A DNA stretch of 64,000 nucleotides from the NCBI GenBank assembly GCA_946407705.1, contig CAMJPC010000002.1, positions 310,001 through 374,000 on the forward strand. The letters run 5' to 3'. Within the stretch, counting starts at the first letter, position 1. Every line of letters starts with the position of its first letter. The translations under genes and the position numbers were made by a program. Below, piece by piece: positions 9,295 through 18,392 of this stretch. This DNA is from an uncultured Clostridia bacterium (lineage in GTDB: Bacteria > Bacillota > Clostridia > Saccharofermentanales > Saccharofermentanaceae). A model generated the notes under the pieces. That model did no database searches, was not told where the DNA came from, and saw only the letters and a list, made by a program, of their open reading frames with translations.

Positions 9295-12057
9295 ATGTCT
9301 ACAATGCTTGTGCTGACCATCAGCGGCAGTGTTCTTGCGCTGCTACTCACGTGTCTGCGTTATACCGTTTTGCGCAAAATGCCGAGCACGGTCTACTACT
9401 ATGCATGGCTCCTGGTACTTCTGCGTTTTGCATTGCCCCTTCCGGGACTTGTTCCCACTACGGGAGAGAAAGCAGATACCAAGCCTGTTGCCGCAGCTCC
9501 CGCTATATACGCTCAGGAAAACATTAAGGAAGATCAGGAAACCGGATATAAGGAGATCACGAAAACCGCTCCTGCCGAGACAACCGCATCACACATCACC
9601 CTTAACGCAACGGAAACCAGTGAGATGAAGGTTACCGAGACTGCCGCAAAGCCCTCGTTGGCGATCGACTGGAGATCACCTAAGCTCTGGCTTTCCATCT
9701 GGGCATTAGGCGCAGTCGTGAGCATGGCGGTCACGGTGTTCTCTTATCTGGGTTTCAACTTGCGCCTGAAGAAGGATCTCATGGAACCCGACAGCTTTAC
9801 TCTGTCGGTATATGCCAAGATCCCCGGCAGAAAGCCTGCCCTCTATTTCTCCGATTCAGCCCGTACACCCATGATGTTGGGCGTATTCAGACCGAAGATC
9901 GTTCTGCCTTACCGTCAGTACGATGAAGAGCTCCTGCTCAACATCCTTAAGCACGAACTCACGCATTACCGCCGCTTTGACACGCTCTACAAGTGGGTCT
10001 CAGTAGCAGTCCTCTCTTTGCACTGGTTCAATCCCGTTACATGGTTCATGCGCAGGGAGATCAACCGAGCATGCGAAATGAGCTGCGACGAAATGCTCCT
10101 GCGTTCCATGGACAAGGACGCAAAGCAGTCTTACGGCAATTCCCTCCTTCTGATGGCTGCATCATCAGCTTTGCCTTCAGCAGTTGTCGCAACGTCATTT
10201 GCGACCGAGAAGAGAAATCTTAAGGAAAGACTCGTTCAGATAATGAACTATAAGAAGAGCGGCACACGCCTTCTTGCAGCGGTCCTTACCGTAACGCTCC
10301 TGACCGGATGCGGAGTTGTTGCAGGTCCTGTTTCCGTAAGAACTTCGGAAGCTCAGGCCGGCCCTGGTTCCGTTAATGTTTCAGAAACCGAAGCTTCAGC
10401 ACCCAAGGCAGATGCCAAAGTCGTCAAGGTAAATAACATTGACGAGTTCCTGGCTGCGATCGCTCCCAACACCGTGATCGAGCTTGCCGCAGGATTATAC
10501 GATCTGAGTACGGCATCTGATTATGCAAAGGAATCCAAGAGCCAATACTATAAATGGGTAAGCGATGCCGCCATCGGTACGAACGATGCCGAACTGGTCA
10601 TCTGTAACGTTACGGGTCTTACGATCCGTGGTGCCGGGATCGGCAAGACGACCATTGCGGCAGTTCCGAGATATGCGAATGTAATCGATTTCAGAGCATG
10701 CAGGGATATCACGGTATCGAACCTCACGGCAGGTCATACCAAGGAACCCGGATCCTGCACGGGAGGCGTCATTCTCGTTGAGGACAGTTCTGACGTCAAT
10801 GTGGATTCTTGCGGTCTTTTCGGATGCGGTACGGAAGGTGTCCGCGGAATAAGCAGCCAAAAGATCAACGTCACGAACTGCGACATCTATGAATGCAGCG
10901 TCGGCGCAGTTACCGCTGCGTATTGTGAAGACGTTCTTGTAAGCGGCTGTGACATACACAATCACGGAACAAAAGGAATCGACGATCCCGCATACCGTCT
11001 CTTCGACGTAGATGACTGCAGGAGTTTCATAGTCTATAACTGCAAGATCCACGATAACAAGGCTGAAGGTCTGCTTTACACATCGAATTCGTTTAATGTT
11101 TTATTCCTCTCCAATGAGGTAACCAATAACACATTCAAGCAGAGCACTTTCTATTTCGAGCTGGTCGGTGCGAGAGTTGACGGCTGTTACTTTGATAAGA
11201 ATTACAGCGAAGGCTGGTATGTTGACGGCGCCCGGATAAAAGCAACCAACATCGAAGGCAAAGAGCTTGATACAGCTGACTTTACTTCCATGAAGCCTCG
11301 CAACATCAAGCCTGAGACGGTAACTCCGCAGGATGCTCCCCCGGCCGCACCTGCCATGAAGGCAAAGGAAGTTGCTCCCGGAACCGAGATCACCGTAAAG
11401 ACGGTCGATGAGTTGCTCGAGGCCATCGGTCCTGACCGTACCATCGTCCTCGACGGAACAAACTTTAAGCTGACCACGTCAAAGTATTACGGTACCTCAA
11501 CGACGACCGAGTATTACAATTGGTGCCAGACAGCTGACGGTCCTCAGCTCATGATCTACAATGTAAAGAATCTGACCATCAAGGCCAAGAATCCCGATCC
11601 TGCCGCAACGGTATTTGAAGCCGTTCCGCGCTATGCAGACGTACTCAGTTTCGTCCGCTGCGAGAATCTGACTGTCTCCGGTTTCACGGCAGGCCATACG
11701 AAGCAGGGCGGCGAATGCAGCGGAGGAGTTCTTTATTTCGAGAGCTGCAAGAACGTCAAGGTCGAAAAGATGCGCCTTTACGGCTGCGGAGTCAACGGCA
11801 TAGAGACTACTTCCTGTTTCGACATTGACATAATTAAGACCGAGATCTATGAGTGCAGTTCTGAAGCAGGATTCTTTACCCAGACCATCGGGATCAACTT
11901 CACCGATTGCAGCATACACGACATTCCTTCTCCCGCTCTGGTTTTCTACCAATGCAGCAACAACACATGGAACGGCCAGGCAATGGATCCTATGAAATGG
12001 AGATTTGACGTAAAGGCCGACGGAACGATCGTTGGCCTGGAAAACGAACCTGATTAA
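9295..12057 (+). CDS. M56 (BlaR1-like) membrane metallopeptidase fused to two beta-helix domains
   Basis: Protein of 920 residues. The N-terminal part is a BlaR1/MecR1-type membrane peptidase: membrane segments at about 1-25 and 30-50, a Thr/Ala-rich loop, another segment near 130-155, and the zinc motif HELTHYRR near residue 220. A final membrane segment ends near 340 (LLAAVLTVTLLTGCG). In place of the usual penicillin-binding sensor, the outside part holds two tandem copies of about 230-250 residues (about 380-640 and 690-910) that look like right-handed parallel beta-helices. Matched repeats such as LTAGHTKEPGSCTGG and FTAGHTKQGGECSGG show a duplication. It probably senses an extracellular polymer and inactivates the adjacent BlaI-type repressor; the ligand is unknown. 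Confidence 0.85.
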   Translation: MSTMLVLTISGSVLALLLTCLRYTVLRKMPSTVYYYAWLLVLLRFALPLPGLVPTTGEKADTKPVAAAPAIYAQENIKEDQETGYKEITKTAPAETTASHITLNATETSEMKVTETAAKPSLAIDWRSPKLWLSIWALGAVVSMAVTVFSYLGFNLRLKKDLMEPDSFTLSVYAKIPGRKPALYFSDSARTPMMLGVFRPKIVLPYRQYDEELLLNILKHELTHYRRFDTLYKWVSVAVLSLHWFNPVTWFMRREINRACEMSCDEMLLRSMDKDAKQSYGNSLLLMAASSALPSAVVATSFATEKRNLKERLVQIMNYKKSGTRLLAAVLTVTLLTGCGVVAGPVSVRTSEAQAGPGSVNVSETEASAPKADAKVVKVNNIDEFLAAIAPNTVIELAAGLYDLSTASDYAKESKSQYYKWVSDAAIGTNDAELVICNVTGLTIRGAGIGKTTIAAVPRYANVIDFRACRDITVSNLTAGHTKEPGSCTGGVILVEDSSDVNVDSCGLFGCGTEGVRGISSQKINVTNCDIYECSVGAVTAAYCEDVLVSGCDIHNHGTKGIDDPAYRLFDVDDCRSFIVYNCKIHDNKAEGLLYTSNSFNVLFLSNEVTNNTFKQSTFYFELVGARVDGCYFDKNYSEGWYVDGARIKATNIEGKELDTADFTSMKPRNIKPETVTPQDAPPAAPAMKAKEVAPGTEITVKTVDELLEAIGPDRTIVLDGTNFKLTTSKYYGTSTTTEYYNWCQTADGPQLMIYNVKNLTIKAKNPDPAATVFEAVPRYADVLSFVRCENLTVSGFTAGHTKQGGECSGGVLYFESCKNVKVEKMRLYGCGVNGIETTSCFDIDIIKTEIYECSSEAGFFTQTIGINFTDCSIHDIPSPALVFYQCSNNTWNGQAMDPMKWRFDVKADGTIVGLENEPD

Positions 12058-12084
12058 ATAGTCCGCCATCTGCATCAATACACG

Positions 12085-12117
12085 GGGCCCCGGATAATTC
12101 CGGAGCCCTTTATCTTT
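12085..12117 (+). terminator. Terminator after the M56-beta-helix gene
   Basis: Inverted repeat GGGCCCCGG / CCGGAGCCC with one mismatch and a six-base loop, followed by TTTATCTTT, 27 bp after the stop. Confidence 0.75.
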
Positions 12118-12186
12118 GTCTCTTACGAAAATGCATAAAGCCGCGTGTTATAATGGCCGTATCAAACAACAGTTTAAGGGAGCGTC

Positions 12187-13029
12187 ATGGCTGACAAAGA
12201 AACCACACAAAAGAAGATAACTCCAAAGAAAGTGTTTCTTTGCATCCTGGCGGCCGCTCTGATCGTTCTGGCCGCCATTTTCGCGCCTCCGTTCATCAAA
12301 GACCGCGTCTTTGAGCACAAGGTAAAGCAAAGCCTCTTCAACGCTTATCCCGGTGCAAAGATCACCAGGGTAAAGTATCTGAAGCCTTACACTCAGGATG
12401 AATTCTGGCACGATCACCTTTATCACTGGAAAGAATACAGCTGGCCTGAAGAACCGCTTTATCTGTTTGAGATATATCCCGTCAATGATGAAGTTAAAGA
12501 TCCCGTTGTCATGTGCCTTGCCACGAAAGACGGAAAGGTCGTTTTCGACGAGTATGCATTCTTCCACTACCGTGAGAAATTAAGATCATACATAATGGGC
12601 ATCCTGGATCCCGAAAAGAACTTCCCCGGCATCAACTTTATCTACTACGACTTGCGCAACATCCGCGGCAGAAGAATGGTCAGGACGGAAACGTGCAAGT
12701 CCTTTGAAGCATACCTTTCCAAGGACGGCGCAGGTTATAACGCGATGTCCGACAACAGCCTGGGCTATGCCAGCTGCGTTATCCAGATAGGCATTGATTC
12801 ATATGGCGACGACAAGGAACTTGAAGTATGCAAAAAGCTGTCAGACATTTTCATCAGTGCAGACTGTAAGGTCCGCATCAGATTCATCGAAGAGCTTGAC
12901 GGCAAGCGCGACGGCACGACCATTGCCTTCTATAACCCCGAAACTTACAGCTGGGAATCAAACGGAAAGACATTCAAGACCGAGAGATTTGAACCTCAGA
13001 ACAAAAAGATCCGGGAAAAGTGGAGTTGA
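12187..13029 (+). CDS. Membrane-anchored protein of unknown function
   Basis: Protein of 280 residues, not recognised. A Lys-rich N-terminus is followed by one membrane segment (about 14-37), then an extracytoplasmic domain of about 240 residues rich in aromatic and charged residues. AAGGGAG precedes the ATG, and a -10-like TATAAT lies at 12149-12154. It converges with the zinc-ribbon gene at 13043, leaving only 13 bp between stops. Confidence 0.75.
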   Translation: MADKETTQKKITPKKVFLCILAAALIVLAAIFAPPFIKDRVFEHKVKQSLFNAYPGAKITRVKYLKPYTQDEFWHDHLYHWKEYSWPEEPLYLFEIYPVNDEVKDPVVMCLATKDGKVVFDEYAFFHYREKLRSYIMGILDPEKNFPGINFIYYDLRNIRGRRMVRTETCKSFEAYLSKDGAGYNAMSDNSLGYASCVIQIGIDSYGDDKELEVCKKLSDIFISADCKVRIRFIEELDGKRDGTTIAFYNPETYSWESNGKTFKTERFEPQNKKIREKWS

Positions 13030-13042
13030 AATAGAAGAACTC

Positions 13043-13921
13043 TCACTTTGCTTTGGCGTTCTGAGGAACGGGATCCATATCCATGAAATCTTTTACGAGT
13101 GCCTTATATCTGAAGTGAGACTTCTTTACCTCATCGTCCTTTGCCTCGTACTGTTCATTAAGTTCCTTGATCTTGTTTTTGTAAGGGACCATGCTTGCAA
13201 GAAGTCTTTTTGATTCTATGAATTTAAACAGGTGGTAACCGCCGATCGTCAATGCTGCAATTGCCAACACAAAGATAAAGAACCACCATACCCTGCTCCA
13301 GACCACAAAACCCAACACCATTATCGGTACCACGAACATAAAGGTAATGGAGGCTTCACGCTGTTTCCCGTCCATTTCTTCCCAGGTTTCACTGCAAAAC
13401 TCGGTGAATCTGTGGGAATTATGATAGTGTTCATTTTGTATTTCCCCAAGCGCTTGTTGCTCAGTCGATCTCCTCTTATCGATGTCTTTTGCTTCATTGA
13501 TGAGATCCCTGTAATGCCTGAGTTCTTCCAGTGCTTCGCGGACCTTCTCAAAGTACGGCCTGTGTTCGGGAAGACAGTTTTCGATCGCGTTTTGCAGAGT
13601 GGGTTCATCAGCGCTGACATGAACATCGCAGTCTCTTTGCATTGTGCTCATGCTCTGCCATTTGTTTTTGCAGATGAAGAGTCCGCGCAACGCTTCAAAG
13701 TCATGAGGATCCTTTGCGAGCATGAAATCATAAGCATCCTTTGCCGAACCGTACTCAAGTCTCCTTATCGATCTGGATGCCACCTCTTTAACATTATCCT
13801 CACGGAAATATTCATAGTCGAAAGTAACACCGCAGAAAGGGCAGACATATATCTGCTTATCAAGATCGATGTTGAGAAGTCCGCCGCATGTCGGGCAGAG
13901 ATTACTCTTTACTACCGCCAT
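13043..13921 (-). CDS. Zinc-ribbon membrane protein of unknown function
   Basis: Protein of 292 residues. The N-terminus has two CxxC knuckles (LCPTCGGLL and YVCPFCGVTF), then a helical region with EALRGLFICKNKW, a likely coiled coil (about 120-170), two membrane segments (about 195-240) and a C-terminal coiled coil. ATG 13921 was chosen because GGAGG lies six bases ahead; the upstream ATG at 13927 abuts the site. The architecture resembles the many zinc-ribbon membrane proteins of Clostridia, whose role is not known. Confidence 0.78.
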   Translation of the reverse strand: MAVVKSNLCPTCGGLLNIDLDKQIYVCPFCGVTFDYEYFREDNVKEVASRSIRRLEYGSAKDAYDFMLAKDPHDFEALRGLFICKNKWQSMSTMQRDCDVHVSADEPTLQNAIENCLPEHRPYFEKVREALEELRHYRDLINEAKDIDKRRSTEQQALGEIQNEHYHNSHRFTEFCSETWEEMDGKQREASITFMFVVPIMVLGFVVWSRVWWFFIFVLAIAALTIGGYHLFKFIESKRLLASMVPYKNKIKELNEQYEAKDDEVKKSHFRYKALVKDFMDMDPVPQNAKAK

Positions 13922-14084
13922 TTCCATCCTCCGATCCCAGGTGCCGAAAAGTGACTGTAATAATAATATCAACAGCGGATTTCCCTGACAATGTTTTTAA
14001 ATCGGAATTATCTCCATGTATTATCAGAACACATATTATTCATCCGAGTGATCTGCAGACTGCTCAATTCCGAATTCTCACCAA

Positions 14085-14119
14085 TTCACTCACCATTCTT
14101 CAGCAAAATGGTGAGTGAA
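14085..14119. repeat. Perfect 13-bp inverted repeat
   Basis: TTCACTCACCATT and AATGGTGAGTGAA are separated by nine bases in the intergenic region 13922-14166. There is no T tract on either side, so it looks more like a protein-binding palindrome or RNA hairpin than a terminator. It sits between the upstream region of the zinc-ribbon gene and the end of the lipoprotein gene at 14167. Nothing else is visible in this gap. Confidence 0.5.
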
Positions 14120-14166
14120 AGTGCGAAAACGATGCAAAAGAGATGTCATCAGCAGATTCGGGTATC

Positions 14167-15111
14167 TTAATAAACGACAATGCCAGTAGTTTGCCAGTTA
14201 TATCCGTTAATAACGGAAGAATGCAGCTCATAATTGCGGCCGTCTGTTGTTATGGCCATTGTGTGATTGGGCAAGCACAGATAATACATATTAACTCCTA
14301 AGGCGAAAGGCGCTTGCGTTTTCTTTCCGTATCTCAGATAGATCTTGTTGCTTTCCAAAGCATAGGTAAAACCCGTTATGTAATTACCCTTGCTGCATTT
14401 ATAAACCTCGCGGGTCTTACCTGACGGAATATCGTACTCATATAAGACAGGAGCATCATCTATAGTTTTAACAAACAGGACTTTGCTTTTATCACCGTTC
14501 AATACGATCAGTTCATTGAAGTTTCTTTCCGGCTGTTTTCCAATGTCAGTTGCAACCGTTTTGATTTCTCCTGTTGTCTTATCATATATATTCAGATCAT
14601 TTCTGCTCATATACACAAAGAGATTACCCGTATCCCTTACAAAATGAGGTTTTTTTATGTCATAGCGGGCTGTATCCTCCAGCTTTTCCGTTTTGTAGTC
14701 ATAGGTAAAGACAACAAGTGTATCATCAGCTTGATTCAATGCATAAACGTACACTTTGCCGTTTTCATACCAGGCATTTAGTCCAACCATCTTCTGTTCT
14801 TCATATTTGAAATCGTAAAGCATGTCTTTGCCGATATTAGTTATTGCGCCGGTTTCCAAGCTATAGATTTCTACGGTCGTCTTTGATGCTATTAGAAGCT
14901 TATCATCGGGATCGTATTGCCAATAGCCTGCGCCACCTTTATCCAAAAGCTTTTTCTGCCCGGCAGAATTGACCTCAGTTATGTTTTTCCCAATTTGCAG
15001 CATTACTCTATCATCAGATTCCGTTTTTACTCCGCATCCGCTGATCAGAAAAAAAACTAATAAAGCTCCTATGAGAAGAGCCCTGGTCTTTATCCCTTTT
15101 AAAACATTCAT
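14167..15111 (-). CDS. Lipoprotein with beta-propeller-like repeats
   Basis: Protein of 314 residues with a signal peptide and lipobox ISGC (Cys26). The rest consists of repeating beta-rich stretches with Tyr/Asp/Gly turns (for example VEIYSLETGAITNI, VVFTYDYKTEKLED, LNIYDKTTGEIKT, VLYEYDIPSGKTRE), which is the pattern of a beta-propeller of about six blades. It is exported and membrane-tethered, probably a binding scaffold. AGGAG precedes the ATG. It lies 53 bp downstream of the small membrane protein at 15165, likely the same operon. Confidence 0.78.
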   Translation of the reverse strand: MNVLKGIKTRALLIGALLVFFLISGCGVKTESDDRVMLQIGKNITEVNSAGQKKLLDKGGAGYWQYDPDDKLLIASKTTVEIYSLETGAITNIGKDMLYDFKYEEQKMVGLNAWYENGKVYVYALNQADDTLVVFTYDYKTEKLEDTARYDIKKPHFVRDTGNLFVYMSRNDLNIYDKTTGEIKTVATDIGKQPERNFNELIVLNGDKSKVLFVKTIDDAPVLYEYDIPSGKTREVYKCSKGNYITGFTYALESNKIYLRYGKKTQAPFALGVNMYYLCLPNHTMAITTDGRNYELHSSVINGYNWQTTGIVVY

Positions 15112-15164
15112 TATAAGTATTCTCCTGTTTAGGTATTCTATAGCCGTACTTGCTGTTGATTAAC

Positions 15165-15371
15165 TTAACCTTGTCCGATACCGTATGCAAATATCTCAAA
15201 CCACATAAACATAAGGAAAACTATAACCAGGATCAAAGAAATTCCTAATTTCTTCTTACCCTTTGCAGCATCAGAAGAAGCAGTTCCCGTTATCGCAAAG
15301 ATCAGACTTGCCAGTAACAGAGCTGCTTGTATGTAAGTATCTGCTTCACCAAATACGTATTGAAACGTCAT
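15165..15371 (-). CDS. Small two-helix membrane protein
   Basis: Protein of 68 residues with two membrane segments (about 14-32 and 42-63) joined by a short Lys-rich loop (AAKGKKKLG), so it is an inner-membrane hairpin. A good ribosome site (AAGGAG/GGGGAG) precedes the ATG. First gene of a probable two-gene operon with the propeller lipoprotein. Function unknown. Confidence 0.65.
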   Translation of the reverse strand: MTFQYVFGEADTYIQAALLLASLIFAITGTASSDAAKGKKKLGISLILVIVFLMFMWFEIFAYGIGQG

Positions 15372-15617
15372 ATTCTCCCCTTCTCCTTAGCCGTATTTCA
15401 ATAGTGTAATTTTACACCTTTTTGGCGTTTTTTCAAGTGGTGTCAGGCTCCGATCCCAATAAATCGTCATGAAGAGATAATGGCTTGAAACGCAGCAAAA
15501 TAAGCATGTTACCAATACGGTGCATCGAAAAACGCAGGTGGTGCTTTATTTTCGATAGGAAAGATGACACGCTGAAGACAGTAAACGGGCATTCTCTGAC
15601 AAAGGATATTACTGCAT

Positions 15618-16004
15618 ATGGAAAACAATCCCAGGCACAAAAAGTTGTACAAGTGTTTCATCACCGTTCTAGTGGTGATCCTTGCACTGTCCGCATTTGT
15701 CCTGTATCCGAGAGGCCCGAACGGGATCACGGACGGCGGCTCGGAAGTATACAACGGTTTCTTCTATGTCTATACCGTAACTTTTCTCAATCAGCTGCCT
15801 TCATCTTTTGACGAGAACGGGGTCGGCTACTATCAGAAAGGCACAGTGATCACCGTTTTGGGCAGAGTGGTCTACTCGGACATACACCCGGATTATTCGA
15901 AGCCGCTCATTATGAGAAGAAATCAAGAGGATATCGAAAAAATCAAAGAAGAGATAGAAAGGGCGATGGCAGGAAAAGAAAAGACAAAGGGGATGGACAG
16001 GTAA
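15618..16004 (+). CDS. Small membrane-anchored protein of unknown function
   Basis: Protein of 128 residues: basic N-terminus, one membrane segment (about 12-31), an extracytoplasmic region, and a charged helical C-terminus (EDIEKIKEEIERAMAGKEK). The ribosome site is weak (AAAGGAT, 12 bases ahead). It ends one base before the start of the gene at 16006, so the two are coupled. The gap before it (15372-15617) shows no convincing gene. Confidence 0.6.
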   Translation: MENNPRHKKLYKCFITVLVVILALSAFVLYPRGPNGITDGGSEVYNGFFYVYTVTFLNQLPSSFDENGVGYYQKGTVITVLGRVVYSDIHPDYSKPLIMRRNQEDIEKIKEEIERAMAGKEKTKGMDR

Positions 16005-16005
16005 G

Positions 16006-16845
16006 ATGAAGATGAACAGACCCAGATTGATAGTACTTATACTTTTGGAAACGCTGATAACAGTCACGGCCGGTGTCTTTATCTTCGGCAGGATCGGCAA
16101 TTTGTTCATCGTTCTCGCCCTGTTCGCCGTATTAGGCATATCCACCGCCCTGATAGCAATCGCCAACAGCAGGAACCTGTCAGACAAAGCCACAAGACCC
16201 GGTCTGGTGATGGCAGTGATCGTCGAGTTTTGGATAATAGTCTTCTATCCGCTGGTGTTTATGTTTTTCAAGCCGATGGGCAGCATCGAACATTACCCTG
16301 CGTTTTCAAAAGAATATGAGAGCGAAACCAGATATGTTGTCTTGAAAAAAAATCTCAACTATACGAGTTACCATAACAATACGACGAAGGAGGACAGCGA
16401 CGGTACGGTATTCCGCGTGCCCAAAGGATCCAGGCTCGAAGTGGCCATCGTAAACATGAAAGATTATCCAAATAAGAAGCCTCTGATAACTACATGCTTT
16501 TATGATTGTGAGAGCGGTTGTTATACTCTTTGGGGCGGGATCGAACTCGACTGGATCGAAAACCCGGAAGTCATCATCCGCGATCTTGATGCAGTAAGAA
16601 AAGAAGAAGCCCGTCACAACTTGGTGGCCCGGATCAAGACCTACTCCGGTCTGGCCGGAGCCGTCATTGGTTCTGCCGCCGTAGTCGTTATGATCTGGTT
16701 ACTGCTAAGGAAGCACAAGGAATATCACTTCGTACTGGCCTCTGTGATGGTAACTGCAAATATCCTGATCCCTTCTTTCATACCCGGACTGAAAGACATG
16801 ACGAGATTGATCGTTTTCGAGGCACTGTTATTCCTGTTTATCTGA
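16006..16845 (+). CDS. Polytopic membrane protein of unknown function
   Basis: Protein of 279 residues. Three membrane segments near the N-terminus (about 6-26, 30-48, 66-88) are followed by an extracytoplasmic domain of about 115 residues, then further segments in the C-terminal third (from about 212). AGGTAAG overlaps the upstream stop; an alternative start is ATG 16012. Translationally coupled to the preceding small membrane protein. Not recognised. Confidence 0.65.
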   Translation: MKMNRPRLIVLILLETLITVTAGVFIFGRIGNLFIVLALFAVLGISTALIAIANSRNLSDKATRPGLVMAVIVEFWIIVFYPLVFMFFKPMGSIEHYPAFSKEYESETRYVVLKKNLNYTSYHNNTTKEDSDGTVFRVPKGSRLEVAIVNMKDYPNKKPLITTCFYDCESGCYTLWGGIELDWIENPEVIIRDLDAVRKEEARHNLVARIKTYSGLAGAVIGSAAVVVMIWLLLRKHKEYHFVLASVMVTANILIPSFIPGLKDMTRLIVFEALLFLFI

Positions 16846-16884
16846 ACGATGATCCAAAACCATAAAACATGGAGATGTATCTTA

Positions 16885-17259
16885 TCAGAACACACCCATC
16901 TTCTTAAGCTGAGTTATCATAAGGATCGCTCCCAGAACAATGGAAGCTATGCCGTACAGATATTCCGTTTTTGATCCCTCAATGTCAACGAACTTCCTGT
17001 TTGAAGGATTGAAGATGATCCCGACTTTCTCACCAACCTCGTGTTTGAACTTGTCGGGCTTTGCAGGAACTCCACCGGGAAGCGTTAGTTCTTCTCCCTC
17101 ATAATTGAATTTGAATACAGGATAATTAGTGCCATTCTCATCGTTAAATCCGACAAGCTGAGCTTCCATATGAATGCCCTTCTTGCGGTTGATCAGGCAC
17201 TTGATGATGAGATAAAAACCGGTAAACACCAAAAGACCGCCAAAAATAATCCACCACAT
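16885..17259 (-). CDS. DUF3592-like membrane protein
   Basis: Protein of 124 residues with an N-terminal membrane segment (about 2-22), a beta-rich extracytoplasmic part (YPVFKFNYEGEELTLP, then VGEKVGIIFNPSNRKFV) and a C-terminal membrane segment (about 100-117). This order and the V(G/D)EKV...YNP-like turn match DUF3592 proteins, which have no established function. AGGAG precedes the ATG. It stands alone between other small envelope genes. Confidence 0.75.
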   Translation of the reverse strand: MWWIIFGGLLVFTGFYLIIKCLINRKKGIHMEAQLVGFNDENGTNYPVFKFNYEGEELTLPGGVPAKPDKFKHEVGEKVGIIFNPSNRKFVDIEGSKTEYLYGIASIVLGAILMITQLKKMGVF

Positions 17260-17333
17260 TAATATACTCTCCTGTTTCTATAACTGTTGATTATTAGATA
17301 CATGACCTGATCATGTTAGATTATCCTTTATAT

Positions 17334-18002
17334 TCACTGGCCTGAATCAGGTGAAGGATATCCGAGGTTTTTGAGAATTCTGTTAGCTAAGTCTCTAGCT
17401 TCTTTTGCAGGTGCATTAACATAAACTATGATATTTCCTGATCGATATACTCCAAGCCACCTGGTGATACCGTTGTCAGTGTTTTTCCCGTTTAATGTGA
17501 AGTAGCTTAGGTCATCTTGATCATACGTTACCTTCTTCCCCTCAACCTTCTCATAGTCTCGTTTATACCAGGCTTGAAATGCTGATTTTGCTGAAGACTC
17601 ATCTTTATAGCAATAGACACGACAATCAAGCTCACCCGCTGGCTGAGGCCAACTATGATAATCTATCGACCAAACATAGTCCGAATAACTCTGCTCAATA
17701 ACTATTCTAGGGTATGAATTATCGTTGGGATCATGGGACTTATTTATAATATCCACATAGTATATAAAGCTATTCTTATCATATTTCTCAGTGCCTGCCT
17801 TAGTGGTCGTAGCGATAGCCTCAGTCGGCTCAGCACTAGTCTCAACAGTCGTAATTCCAGTCTCTGTCGGCTCAATACTAGCTGTAGTCTGCTCAATTAT
17901 ATAAATTGGCATAGGAATAACCTTATTTGAGCATGCGGCAACATTAAAAGTCATCATACCCAAAAAAGCGGATGCTAACATTCTCTTTAATGTATTCCCC
18001 AT
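17334..18002 (-). CDS. Lipoprotein with Thr-rich linker, unknown function
   Basis: Protein of 222 residues. A signal peptide ends at the lipobox VAAC, a Thr/Glu-rich linker of about 45 residues follows (TTASIEPTETGITTVETS and onward), then a folded domain of about 140 residues. ATG 18002 follows AAGGAG. Many lipoproteins in this window share this signal-linker-domain plan. The domain has no recognisable motif. Confidence 0.72.
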   Translation of the reverse strand: MGNTLKRMLASAFLGMMTFNVAACSNKVIPMPIYIIEQTTASIEPTETGITTVETSAEPTEAIATTTKAGTEKYDKNSFIYYVDIINKSHDPNDNSYPRIVIEQSYSDYVWSIDYHSWPQPAGELDCRVYCYKDESSAKSAFQAWYKRDYEKVEGKKVTYDQDDLSYFTLNGKNTDNGITRWLGVYRSGNIIVYVNAPAKEARDLANRILKNLGYPSPDSGQ

Positions 18003-18094
18003 GGTCACACTCCTTTCAGTAACTTGAACGATACTCCAAAACCAGTGCATCGTTCAACTAAACTCAGTTGACTAACTGTTCATTATCCTGTTTA

Positions 18095-18190
18095 CTATCC
18101 GATCCATGACCTGGCTTGTCTGACAAGATAGCAATTATCAGAAAGAAGCACCAATACCAGAAGAGTAATTACTATTTTTTGCTTTCTCAT
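18095..18190 (-). pseudogene. Remnant of a lipoprotein gene with a large in-frame internal deletion
   Basis: The 31-codon frame is a deleted copy of the lipoprotein gene at 31115-31555. Its first residues (MRKQKIVITLLVLVLL) and its last residues (DNCYLVRQARSWIG, then TAG) match the intact gene, while roughly 115 internal codons, including the lipobox Cys, are gone. The upstream leader and promoter (18191-18310) are also close copies of those at 31556-31680. A functional product is unlikely. Confidence 0.75.
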
Positions 18191-18260
18191 ATAAATATAT
18201 CGCCCCGTTCATCCGGTTATTCCATGTCTTTTACCATCGAAAACCCTTTAATTATCTATA

Positions 18261-18310
18261 CCAAAAGATCACTCCCTTGGACAAGACAATTATACCATCA
18301 GGGTAAAGTA
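18261..18310 (-). promoter_or_regulatory. Repeated promoter cassette, copy A
   Basis: One of four copies of a conserved block of about 50 bp; the others are at 20839, 22539 and 31628. On the minus strand it reads CTTTACCCTGATGG then TATAAT (18289-18294) then TGTCTTGTCC. The TGnTATAAT arrangement fits an extended -10 promoter. Here it drives only the deleted lipoprotein remnant. Confidence 0.6.
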
Positions 18311-18392
18311 TCTTGATTATAACTGTTATGCAGATATTCCGGTTGTTCTGTTTATAATATGGTTAATTGCTACTAGGAGGTCAGTCTGACAC

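Noticed and set aside
8915..12057. Beta-lactam resistance system
   Set aside because: BlaI and an M56 peptidase are present, but there is no beta-lactamase or PBP gene, and the sensor part is a beta-helix rather than a penicillin-binding domain.
15485..15811. 108-codon frame starting at 15485
   Set aside because: Overlaps the better supported membrane protein at 15618 in another frame; its sequence is Arg/His-rich without family features.
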